Of a DNA stretch of 64,000 bases, positions 27,865 to 35,383 are shown one piece after another. The stretch is from an uncultured Bacteroidota bacterium (lineage in GTDB: Bacteria; Bacteroidota; Bacteroidia; Flavobacteriales; Flavobacteriaceae), in assembly GCA_902626585.1 (NCBI GenBank), contig CACOGA010000003.1, positions 1 to 64,000 of the forward strand, in the 5' to 3' direction. Position 1 is the first letter of the stretch; each line of letters starts with the position of its first letter. The position numbers were made by a program, and so were the translations under genes. Below the pieces are notes generated by a model, which saw nothing but the letters and a program-made list of their open reading frames with translations, searched no databases and was not told the origin of the DNA.

Positions 27865-28317
27865 TTAGCTTAGATAGCTTTCAATATCTTTATGAAGTGA
27901 TTCATCTACCATCGTTTTCCATGAATTGTCTCCACTTTTAATTGATTCCCTTATTTTTGTAGCTGAAATAAACATTGCACCACTATCCTTAGGTGGTTGA
28001 AATTCGTTAATTTCATACCCAACACCTCTTCCAAAATTAACTGATTCAATATCAGGAATAATCATTACTTTAACGTCATCACCGTGCGAAGCATGATACT
28101 TTCTTATCATTGTCACTGTTTGTTCAGTTGTGAAAGGATTTCTTTCATCAGGCTCAATATTTCTAACCATAATTAGAGCTGGGATTCCCTGATTTAATTT
28201 TTGTTTAATTAATTCAATATGACCAAAATGATAAGGCTGATATCTTCCAACAAATATTGCATATTTTTTATCTATGTTTTTAGTTGGCTCTCCCCCATAA
28301 TTAATTTTTTTCCACAT
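27865..28317 (-). CDS. HxGH-superfamily nucleotidyltransferase
   Basis: A 150-residue cytidylyl/adenylyl-transferase-fold protein. VGRYQPYHFGHIELI contains the HxGH active-site motif at about residue 30-45, and FISATKIRESIKSG is the second conserved motif (IS-x-T-x-x-R), as in NMN or phosphopantetheine adenylyltransferases. Its substrate is not known. It lies 9 bp downstream of the APS kinase gene in what looks like a two-gene unit. ATP sulfurylase itself belongs to the HxGH superfamily, but this protein lacks the other sulfurylase domains. It may transfer a nucleotide to a small phosphorylated or sulfated compound. It ends 10 bp from the convergent lipoprotein gene. Confidence 0.75.
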   Translation of the reverse strand: MWKKINYGGEPTKNIDKKYAIFVGRYQPYHFGHIELIKQKLNQGIPALIMVRNIEPDERNPFTTEQTVTMIRKYHASHGDDVKVMIIPDIESVNFGRGVGYEINEFQPPKDSGAMFISATKIRESIKSGDNSWKTMVDESLHKDIESYLS

Positions 28318-28326
28318 ATTGAAAGT

Positions 28327-28899
28327 TTAAAATTTTAATTTATTAATTATAAAATTGACTGATTCTTCAATAGTCATGCTCTTGATTTCTATTTCAGGAT
28401 TTTGTGGCTCTTCATATGGCGCATCGATTCCAGTAAAACCCTTAATCTCACCATTAATAGCTTTTTTGTAAAGACCTTTTGGGTCTCTTTCTATGCAATC
28501 TTCCAGAGAAGTGTTAACAAATATTTCCGTGAAATCATCTCCTATTAATTTTCTAGCTTGATTTCTGTCATCAGAATAAGGCGAAATAAATGCGGTCATA
28601 ACAACTTTTCCAGAATCAGCAAATAACTTAGCTACTTCACTAATTCTTCTTATATTTTCCTTTCTATCTTCCGAAGAAAATCCAAGATCTTTGTTTAAAC
28701 CCATTCTAACATTATCACCATCTAAAATATAGGTGTTGTAATTGTTTGAATTTAGTTTTTCATCCAGTGCATTAGCCAATGTAGATTTTCCCGAACCAGA
28801 CAAGCCGGTGAACCAAAGTACTTTTCCTTTGTGACCACATATTTGCTCTCTTTTTTCCCTAGAAACTGTAAAACTATGTTTAGTTAGGTTAGTTGACAT
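28327..28899 (-). CDS. cysC: Adenylylsulfate (APS) kinase
   Basis: A 190-residue kinase phosphorylating APS to PAPS. The P-loop is FTGLSGSGKSTLANAL (about 31-46). LDGDNVRMGLNKDLGFS and NIRRISEVAKLFADSGKVV are APS kinase blocks, and AFISPYSDDRNQARKL is the APS-binding loop. The length is that of a single-domain CysC, with no CysN or sulfurylase fusion. No cysD, cysN, sat or PAPS reductase is present in the window. The partner downstream is a nucleotidyltransferase, so the pair may serve sulfation of a surface polymer rather than assimilation. A possible -7 box, TAGATTTG (28919-28926, minus), precedes it but has no good -33 partner. Confidence 0.9.
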   Translation of the reverse strand: MSTNLTKHSFTVSREKREQICGHKGKVLWFTGLSGSGKSTLANALDEKLNSNNYNTYILDGDNVRMGLNKDLGFSSEDRKENIRRISEVAKLFADSGKVVMTAFISPYSDDRNQARKLIGDDFTEIFVNTSLEDCIERDPKGLYKKAINGEIKGFTGIDAPYEEPQNPEIEIKSMTIEESVNFIINKLKF

Positions 28900-28965
28900 A
28901 AATAATATTCAGAGAACGCAAATCTATGAAAATTATTATGCTGAAGATTAATGAAAACAAATTAT

Positions 28966-29856
28966 TTATAAAGAAATTTTGTACAACTTAGGTTTACCTA
29001 ACAATTCAGCTTCCGAAGTGATCCAAAAACTACTTTTATTAATTATTTTAATTGACTCAACCTGGGTTTTTCCGATTGGTATTTTAAGTTTGTTTATTTT
29101 ATTATTATTCAATTTTGATGGATCAAAGTTTTCAATTGTAACAATAAAATATTCATTAAAATCAAAAGTTGATGTAAGTACAAGCAGCTTCGTTTCATCA
29201 CTATAGTCAGCCGCTGTTACTATTGACTCAATATCAATTTCTCCAATTAATTTAGCTTTATAATTACCGGCTTTTTTAGGAAGCCTATATATTTCGGTAA
29301 TTTTTTTTGCTCTATTTTTTGTAAAAATCAATAGGAAATCTCCGAAGGAAATTAACCCTTCGGCGTCATATGATGAAAGCTGCTTGAAACTAAAATCATC
29401 TTGTTCTGGGTAATAAAAGTTAATAAGCTCAAATTTATTATTGTCAGGATTTATTGGAGTCTTAATAATCCGTAAATTTCCTCGTGTATCAAAATTATTT
29501 CCGATATCAGCTATATAAATAAATTCTTCATCAGCTGTCAAATCTTCCCAATCATTATTTTTTAATTCATTAAACATTCTTCTGAATAATATTTCACCTT
29601 CTTCATTTAAATAATACAAAATTGATGGATTTCCAGAATCATTAATAGTAATTAAATCATTATTAATAATCTCTAATCCTGATGTTTCATAAACTGAAAT
29701 TGGAAGTTCAGTTTCAGAGATAATGGTTTGTGCATCAAGTTTTGCTACAAGAAAAAAAAATATAAGTAAGTGGCCCAGGGAGGATTCGAACCCCCAACCC
29801 TCAGAGCCGAAATCTGATATTCTATCCAGTTGAACTACTGAGCCTTTTTTTTTCAT
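28966..29856 (-). CDS. Predicted secreted protein with a tRNA gene nested in its 5' end
   Basis: I do not recognise a named family. The 250-residue body looks like a small beta-rich or propeller-like protein (GLEIINNDLITINDSGNPSI, DLTADEEFIYIADIGNN, SSYDAEGLISFGDFLLIFT). The only canonical start is ATG at 29856, overlapping the yqeY stop in an ATGA junction. It gives MKKK, then 25 codons that are the tRNA-Arg gene plus one base, then LLIFFFLVAKLDAQ, a signal-peptide core with an A-x-A-like cleavage site. Without the tRNA the start would be a normal signal peptide. No ATG, GTG or TTG lies between the tRNA and the hydrophobic stretch, in any frame. Either the tRNA entered the gene in frame or the true start is non-canonical. 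Confidence 0.6.
   Translation of the reverse strand: MKKKGSVVQLDRISDFGSEGWGFESSLGHLLIFFFLVAKLDAQTIISETELPISVYETSGLEIINNDLITINDSGNPSILYYLNEEGEILFRRMFNELKNNDWEDLTADEEFIYIADIGNNFDTRGNLRIIKTPINPDNNKFELINFYYPEQDDFSFKQLSSYDAEGLISFGDFLLIFTKNRAKKITEIYRLPKKAGNYKAKLIGEIDIESIVTAADYSDETKLLVLTSTFDFNEYFIVTIENFDPSKLNNNKINKLKIPIGKTQVESIKIINKSSFWITSEAELLGKPKLYKISL
29771..29844 (-). tRNA. tRNA-Arg (anticodon TCG)
   Basis: A complete cloverleaf of 74 nt with the discriminator A and no encoded CCA. The acceptor stem pairs GGCTCAG with CTGGGCC (one G-T pair), the anticodon stem TCAGA with TCTGA, and the seven-base loop TTTCGGC carries TCG, decoding CGA/CGN arginine codons. The T arm has the TTCGAAT loop between GGGGG and CCTCC. 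It lies in the same direction as yqeY and is fully contained in the 5' part of the secreted-protein frame, so it is probably cut from the same transcript. Confidence 0.94.
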
Positions 29857-30302
29857 GATAAAAATTCTCTAACTATTGTAGAGATCATCTTTCCGTCAGC
29901 CTTTCCCATAAGTTTCTTTGTTGATATACCCATAACTTTACCCATATCTTTCATTCCCTCTGCTCCTATTTCATCAATGACAGATTTTACAATCTCTTTG
30001 ACCTCATCTTCAGAAAGTGATTTGGGTAAGAATTGCTGTATTAATTCTGCCTCTTTTAACTCTGGATCAGCTAAATCATTTCTGCCTTGATCTTTGTAAA
30101 TATCAGCGCTGTCTTTTCTCTGTTTAACCAGCTTTTGTAATATTTTAATTTCGTCCTCCTGAGATAATTCACCAACAGATGACTTCTGAGTTTTATGCAA
30201 TAAAATTGCTGACTTAACTGCTCTTAGAGCTGTGAGAGCTGTTTGATTTTTAGTTTTCATTGCCTCTTTCAGGGAAGTTGTAATTTTTAATTCTAAGCTC
30301 AT
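29853..30302 (-). CDS. yqeY: GatB/YqeY domain protein
   Basis: A 149-residue helical protein of the YqeY family, related to the C-terminal tRNA-binding domain of GatB. The segments ALTALRAVKSAILLHKT, LQKLVKQRKDSADIYKDQG and ELIQQFLPKSLSEDEVKEIV are typical, and the C-terminal GKVMGISTKKLMGKADGK matches the GatB-like tail. The exact molecular role of free YqeY is not settled. In flavobacteria it is often found after ftsZ. Here galE lies between them. A tRNA-Arg gene follows 8 bp after its stop, a curious neighbour for a protein with a tRNA-binding-like domain. Confidence 0.88.
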   Translation of the reverse strand: MSLELKITTSLKEAMKTKNQTALTALRAVKSAILLHKTQKSSVGELSQEDEIKILQKLVKQRKDSADIYKDQGRNDLADPELKEAELIQQFLPKSLSEDEVKEIVKSVIDEIGAEGMKDMGKVMGISTKKLMGKADGKMISTIVREFLS

Positions 30303-30335
30303 TTTAATATGTTTAAATTTTAAATATACTGTTTA

Positions 30336-31337
30336 TTAATTTTTTAATTTTTCCCAATTCCATGCAGTTTCTAGCGCTGACTCAAAACTCATTTCTGGAA
30401 ACCAACCCAATTCATCGTTAATTTTAGTATTATCAGAATAAATTTTTTCAACATCACCGGCTCTTCTTGGACCTAATTTATATGAAATTTTTAAATTATT
30501 AACTTTTTGAAATGAGTCTATAACCTCTTGAACGCTTACACCTTTTCCAATGCCCAGATTATAAGCAGTTTTTATTTTAGTATTATTCAAAATATGATTT
30601 ATGGCCGTTACATGTGCCTTTGCTAAATCAACTACATGTATATAATCTCTTATACAAGTGCCATCAGGAGTGTTATAATCGTTACCAAATATTTGCATAG
30701 ACTCTCTTTTACCACTTGCCACCTCACAAATAATAGGAACAAGATTGTTTGGTTTATCAGCTGAGCAATCGCCTATCAAACCAGTAGGATGAGAGCCAAC
30801 TGGGTTGAAATATCTCAATGAAATACTATTAACTGCAGATTTTTCTATTAATTTTTCACACAACTGTTTTGTTTCACCATAGGGTGATTCCGCCTTTCCA
30901 AAAGGTGCCAACTCATTTACGGGTAAAAACTCTGGAGAACCATAAACGGTACAAGAGGAAGAAAAAATAATATTATTAACATTATGGCTGTTCATTAAAT
31001 TTATCAGAGTTTCTAGTGAACCAATATTATTTGAGAAATATTTATCTGGTTGTCTAACTGATTCCTCAACAGATTTAAAGGCAGCAAAATGTATAACTGC
31101 ATCAATATTTTTTTGCTCCCTGAATAAATCATCCATTTGCACAAAATCAGTACAATCAACTTCGTAAAAATCAATCTTACTTTTTATTATTTGCTCAGCC
31201 CCTTTTAAATTCTTTAAAGAGCTGTTTGACAAATTATCTACTACAATTGGGGTATAACCAGAATTATATAATTCAACTAAAGTATGTGAACCTATGTAGC
31301 CTGCACCACCCGTAACCAAAATATTTTTTTTATTCAC
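30336..31337 (-). CDS. galE: UDP-glucose 4-epimerase
   Basis: A 333-residue extended SDR interconverting UDP-glucose and UDP-galactose. VTGGAGYIGSHTLVELY is the NAD site, FAAFKSVEESV and SSSCTVYG precede the catalytic SPYGETKQLCEKL (Tyr-x-x-x-Lys), and SLRYFNPVGSHPTG and RDYIHVVDLA are GalE-specific. The length is normal. It lies between ftsZ and yqeY with 33-bp gaps on both sides, so it is probably co-transcribed with the division genes. Its product can feed the polysaccharide locus elsewhere in the window. Confidence 0.94.
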   Translation of the reverse strand: MNKKNILVTGGAGYIGSHTLVELYNSGYTPIVVDNLSNSSLKNLKGAEQIIKSKIDFYEVDCTDFVQMDDLFREQKNIDAVIHFAAFKSVEESVRQPDKYFSNNIGSLETLINLMNSHNVNNIIFSSSCTVYGSPEFLPVNELAPFGKAESPYGETKQLCEKLIEKSAVNSISLRYFNPVGSHPTGLIGDCSADKPNNLVPIICEVASGKRESMQIFGNDYNTPDGTCIRDYIHVVDLAKAHVTAINHILNNTKIKTAYNLGIGKGVSVQEVIDSFQKVNNLKISYKLGPRRAGDVEKIYSDNTKINDELGWFPEMSFESALETAWNWEKLKN

Positions 31338-31370
31338 AAAAAATAATTCAATTTTAAATCTTTACTTATT

Positions 31371-33302
31371 TTAATCTACGTTGTCATGAAGAAATGAATT
31401 GTTTTTTCTAATTTTCATGTCATCATTCTCGTCTAATGTAATTGATGTTCTAGAAATTTCATTTTCATCAGAATAATTTTTATTCTCTAATTCTATCCCC
31501 TGTCTTTTGTAAGCAGGTTCATTTTCAATATCATCAATCTTTGATTTATTAAACTTATAATTAAATTCCTTCATGCGCAACCTTCTCTCAGCAGATCTTT
31601 GCTTTTGAAAATCTGAAACAGATGAATTAAAAGGATCTTGCAAATCATCGTTTTGGGATTCATCTAAAGCTTCAATTGTGGCGGTATCGATTTCAGACGA
31701 ATTCATCTTACTTTCAATTTCAATTACAGATTCAAATAAATGATTTTCTTCATTTTCATTATTAAAATAATCGTCATTATCACTGATGTCGTTATCCTCA
31801 TTTTCCTCCAATTCAGATTCTTTAGATTCATCCTCAGAAATATTATTTTTTTCCTTTTCATCAAATAATGACCATTCAATTGATGAAGATTCAGTTTCAT
31901 AATCATTTTCAAATTTATCAATTTCATCGTCAGAATCAACCTCAAATAAATCTGTTTCAATCTGATTGGTTTCTGTAGCATATAATGCAGAAATTTCATC
32001 TTCAATATCAAAGTTAATATCATCCTCAACTTCTTTCACCTCATCAAGAATATGAACTATTTTTTCTTCTGAATCCTCTACTTCCTTTCCGTCAAAATCA
32101 GGTTTATTCTCAAATTTCACTTCTAAACTAATTTCATTTTGAGTCACTTCTTCAAGTTCATCTTCTAATACATATACTACCTTATCGTCATTTTCAATTT
32201 CAACTTCTTCATTGCTATTCTCTTTTGCTTCATTAATTTCAGAAACATGAGAGAATAAATTATCACCCTCTAACTCATGAACTATTTTTTCTGGTTCTGT
32301 GTTTGAAATTTCATTTTGTTGATCGACATTAAATCCAGTGGCTATAACTGTGACTGAAATTGAATCAAATAACTCGAGATCTTCGCCAACACCCATAATA
32401 ATATTAGCACCATATCCCGCTTGCTCCTGTATATAATCATTTATTTCACCAATTTCATCAATGGTTATTTCCTCATTTCCAGAAACAATTAACAACAGCA
32501 CATTTTTCGCGCCAGTAATACGGTTGTCATTTAAAAGTGGTGAATCTAATGCCTTTGTTATTGCATCATTAGCACGATTACTGCCAGAAGATGAAGCAGC
32601 ACCCATAATAGCTGTACCACTATTACTTAGTACTGTTTTTGCATCCTTCAAATCAATATTCTGAGTGTAATGATGTGTGATAACCTCAGCAATTCCCTTA
32701 GATGCAGTAGATAATACTTCATCAGCTTTTGAAAAGCCAGCCTTAAATCCTAAATTCCCATATACTTCTCTTAGTTTATTATTATTTATTATAATTAATG
32801 AATCAACATGATTTCTCAATTTTTCAATACCATATTGAGCCTGATCATTTCTTAATTTCCCTTCAAAACTAAATGGAGTTGTAACAATTCCCACAGTCAA
32901 TATGTTCATTTCTCTTGCCATTTGGGCAATAATTGGGGCAGCACCAGTCCCTGTTCCACCACCCATTCCAGCGGTGATGAATACCATTTTTGTATTCACA
33001 TTAAGCATAGCCATTATATCCTCTGCGCTTTCAAGGGCAGCTTTCTCGCCAATTTCAGGATTTGCTCCTGCCCCTAATCCCTCTGTCAGGTTAACACCCA
33101 ATTGTATTTTATTTGGAACTCCACTATTGTTTAGTGCTTGCGCATCGGTATTACAAATAACGAAATCAACTCCTTTAATTCCTTGACGATACATGTGGTT
33201 GATAGCATTACTACCTCCACCTCCAACGCCAATGGCTTTAATTACGTTTGATTGATTTTTTGGCAAATCAAAACTAATTCCTAAATCTAAATTTTCGTCC
33301 AT
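31371..33302 (-). CDS. ftsZ: Cell division protein FtsZ with long acidic linker
   Basis: A 643-residue tubulin homologue forming the division ring. The GTPase domain spans residues 1 to about 330. It includes IKAIGVGGGGSNAINHM, the tubulin signature GGGTGTG (114-120) and NNDRITGAKNVLLL. From about 345 to 590 the protein is a highly acidic, low-complexity linker rich in Glu, Asp and Asn. A conserved C-terminal peptide, EPAYKRQGIEL (from 595), is the likely FtsA-binding site, followed by a further tail of about 40 residues. Long linkers are usual in Bacteroidota. It is the last gene of the classical dcw order, 18 bp after ftsA. Confidence 0.96.
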   Translation of the reverse strand: MDENLDLGISFDLPKNQSNVIKAIGVGGGGSNAINHMYRQGIKGVDFVICNTDAQALNNSGVPNKIQLGVNLTEGLGAGANPEIGEKAALESAEDIMAMLNVNTKMVFITAGMGGGTGTGAAPIIAQMAREMNILTVGIVTTPFSFEGKLRNDQAQYGIEKLRNHVDSLIIINNNKLREVYGNLGFKAGFSKADEVLSTASKGIAEVITHHYTQNIDLKDAKTVLSNSGTAIMGAASSSGSNRANDAITKALDSPLLNDNRITGAKNVLLLIVSGNEEITIDEIGEINDYIQEQAGYGANIIMGVGEDLELFDSISVTVIATGFNVDQQNEISNTEPEKIVHELEGDNLFSHVSEINEAKENSNEEVEIENDDKVVYVLEDELEEVTQNEISLEVKFENKPDFDGKEVEDSEEKIVHILDEVKEVEDDINFDIEDEISALYATETNQIETDLFEVDSDDEIDKFENDYETESSSIEWSLFDEKEKNNISEDESKESELEENEDNDISDNDDYFNNENEENHLFESVIEIESKMNSSEIDTATIEALDESQNDDLQDPFNSSVSDFQKQRSAERRLRMKEFNYKFNKSKIDDIENEPAYKRQGIELENKNYSDENEISRTSITLDENDDMKIRKNNSFLHDNVD

Positions 33303-33320
33303 GGTACAGTATTTATTTAA

Positions 33321-34667
33321 TTATTCAGCATTATCTAAAAAGTCCTGTAGATTCTTTGTCAATTTATCTAAAAAAGACTCTCTTTTAATCTTTGTTTTTT
33401 CTTGTTTTTGTTCTTTTTCTTTTGAATCATCCTCATCATTGGTTTCAGTCAAACTATCTTCGTGATTTAAGTTTTCTGATTCAGATATTTCGATAGTATT
33501 TTTTTCAATTTTTGAAAGACCATCCATTACCAATCCCACGGCTGTAGCATATAGTGGGCTTGTGACATTTTTATCAGTATCGCCTGCCAAATGTTCATTT
33601 GGATAACCAACTCTTGTATCCATTCCGGTTACATATTCAACTAATTGTTTTAGATGTTTAAGTTGACTTCCTCCACCGGTAAGTACGATTCCTGCAATCA
33701 ATTTTTTCTTTTGCTCTTCATGTCCATAATTCTTAATCTCCAGATAAACTTGCTCTATAATCTCTACAGTTCTTGCATTAATAATTTTAGAGAGATTTTT
33801 TAGGGAGATTTCTTTAGGGTCTCTGCCTCTCAAACCTGGAATAGAAACTATTTCATTCTCTTTATTTTCTCCCGGCCATGCAGAGCCAAATTTTACCTTT
33901 AATAATTCCGCTTGCTTTTCAATAATCGAGCAACCCTCTTTTATATCCTCTGTAATAACATTTCCTCCAAATGGAATAACTGCGGTGTGTCTTATAATTC
34001 CATCTTTGAATATTGCTAAATCTGTAGTACCCCCACCTATATCTATCAAAGCCACTCCAGCTTCTTTTTCCTCATGACTTAAAACTGCATTGGCTGATGC
34101 TAATGGCTCAAGAGTAATTCCGTCCAAATCCAAACCAGCACTTTTTATGCACCTACCGATATTTCTAATGGATGACACTTGACCTACAACAACATGAAAG
34201 TTAGCCTCCAATCTACCTCCATACATTCCAATTGGCTCTTTGATTTCAGCTTGACCATCGACCTTAAATTCTTGTGGTAAAACATGAATGATTTCCTCCC
34301 CCGGAAGCATTACCAGTTTATGTACTTGATTAATTAATTTTTCTATATCATTTTCATCTATAACCTGCTCTGAATTTTCTCTTGTTATATAGTCGCTATG
34401 CTGCAAGCTCCTTATATGCTGTCCAGCAATTCCAACTGTTACACCATCTACTTTGATTCCCGAAAGTTCCTCTGCTTCAGAAACGGCTTGTTGAATGGAT
34501 TGAATTGTTTGAGTAATATTATTTACCACACCTCTATGAACCCCTAAGCTGATTGATTTTCCAACCCCTAAGATTTTCATTTTATTGTATTCATTCGTTT
34601 GACCAATCATGGCAACTATCTTTGTTGTCCCTATATCCAATCCAATTGAAATCATATTTTCTTTCAT
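33321..34667 (-). CDS. ftsA: Cell division protein FtsA
   Basis: A 448-residue actin-like ATPase tethering FtsZ to the membrane. SIGLDIGTTKIVAMIGQ is the phosphate-1 motif, VGIAGQHIRSLQHSDYI begins the 1C domain, ALIDIGGGTTDLAIFKDG is phosphate-2, and AGIVLTGGGSQLKHLKQL the adenosine motif. The acidic-basic stretch after residue 385 ends in ESFLDKLTKNLQDFLDNAE, a likely amphipathic membrane-targeting helix. The order ftsQ-ftsA-ftsZ is the standard one. It starts 5 bp after ftsQ. Confidence 0.95.
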   Translation of the reverse strand: MKENMISIGLDIGTTKIVAMIGQTNEYNKMKILGVGKSISLGVHRGVVNNITQTIQSIQQAVSEAEELSGIKVDGVTVGIAGQHIRSLQHSDYITRENSEQVIDENDIEKLINQVHKLVMLPGEEIIHVLPQEFKVDGQAEIKEPIGMYGGRLEANFHVVVGQVSSIRNIGRCIKSAGLDLDGITLEPLASANAVLSHEEKEAGVALIDIGGGTTDLAIFKDGIIRHTAVIPFGGNVITEDIKEGCSIIEKQAELLKVKFGSAWPGENKENEIVSIPGLRGRDPKEISLKNLSKIINARTVEIIEQVYLEIKNYGHEEQKKKLIAGIVLTGGGSQLKHLKQLVEYVTGMDTRVGYPNEHLAGDTDKNVTSPLYATAVGLVMDGLSKIEKNTIEISESENLNHEDSLTETNDEDDSKEKEQKQEKTKIKRESFLDKLTKNLQDFLDNAE

Positions 34668-34672
34668 TTGCT

Positions 34673-35383
34673 TTATTTTTTTACCACCACAACCTGATTT
34701 TCAAATCGCAGATTTATTTTTTTGTATTTGTCAATCTCATTTTTTGAAATAGCTCTATTATAAAATGCTTTTAAATTTTGAGTTTTATCTTTCAACCTAT
34801 TGTTATTACCAAATTCAACTATTGTATTATTTCCCCTGATTTTCAAATCAATTGTATTATCATCTTTGATAAAAATCTGAGATATGTTTTTATTTAAAAA
34901 CTCGTCCTTTTTGATCATTAGAGAAATCACAGTTAAATATTTTAAATCAGAGTATTCATTAAATCCAAAAATTACAGGGACATTTGATGATTTTAATTTT
35001 GAAAGACTCATAAAATTTGAGTTCTTATCCAAATAGAAAATACTATCTGCTGTCATTACTCTTCCAATAGGCTCCTTTTGCTTTACATCAACATTTAATT
35101 CTTGACCTATACTCATGTATACCTGAGACTTTTCGATATAGGTGTTTTTATCAATTTCTCGCTCAATTGCAGATAAAGAAATGGAATCTTTGGATATTAA
35201 AATGTATTTATTTATACTATTTCTTACAGAATCAGCTGAGATAAAGTACGAAGAGTTTGGTATTATTTTCACATCAATTTTATTGATAATTCTACTGTTA
35301 TTTTTAAAATTGGAAGCATATAGAACACCTATTGAAAAAATCAAAATAAGCACCAACAATATTTTGCCCCAATTAAATCGCAT
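34673..35383 (-). CDS. ftsQ: Cell division protein FtsQ/DivIB-like
   Basis: A 236-residue bitopic membrane protein. One transmembrane segment at about residues 7-24 (ILLVLILIFSIGVLYAS) follows a short basic N-terminus. A POTRA-like part (INKIDVKIIPNSSYFISADSV) and a periplasmic beta domain ending in LRFENQVVVVKK come after. The sequence is divergent, as in all Bacteroidota FtsQ, and the identification rests strongly on its place between murC and ftsA. It would link early and late division proteins. It overlaps murC by 11 bp. Confidence 0.85.
   Translation of the reverse strand: MRFNWGKILLVLILIFSIGVLYASNFKNNSRIINKIDVKIIPNSSYFISADSVRNSINKYILISKDSISLSAIEREIDKNTYIEKSQVYMSIGQELNVDVKQKEPIGRVMTADSIFYLDKNSNFMSLSKLKSSNVPVIFGFNEYSDLKYLTVISLMIKKDEFLNKNISQIFIKDDNTIDLKIRGNNTIVEFGNNNRLKDKTQNLKAFYNRAISKNEIDKYKKINLRFENQVVVVKK

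Noticed and set aside
28919-28926. Promoter of cysC (TAGATTTG)
   Set aside because: The -7 match is perfect, but the only TTTG is 31 bp away, so I mention it with the gene and do not call a promoter.
31724-32029. 101-codon open frame in the ftsZ linker region
   Set aside because: It is the +1 shadow of low-complexity acidic codons, rich in Met, Lys and Leu, with no sign of a real protein.
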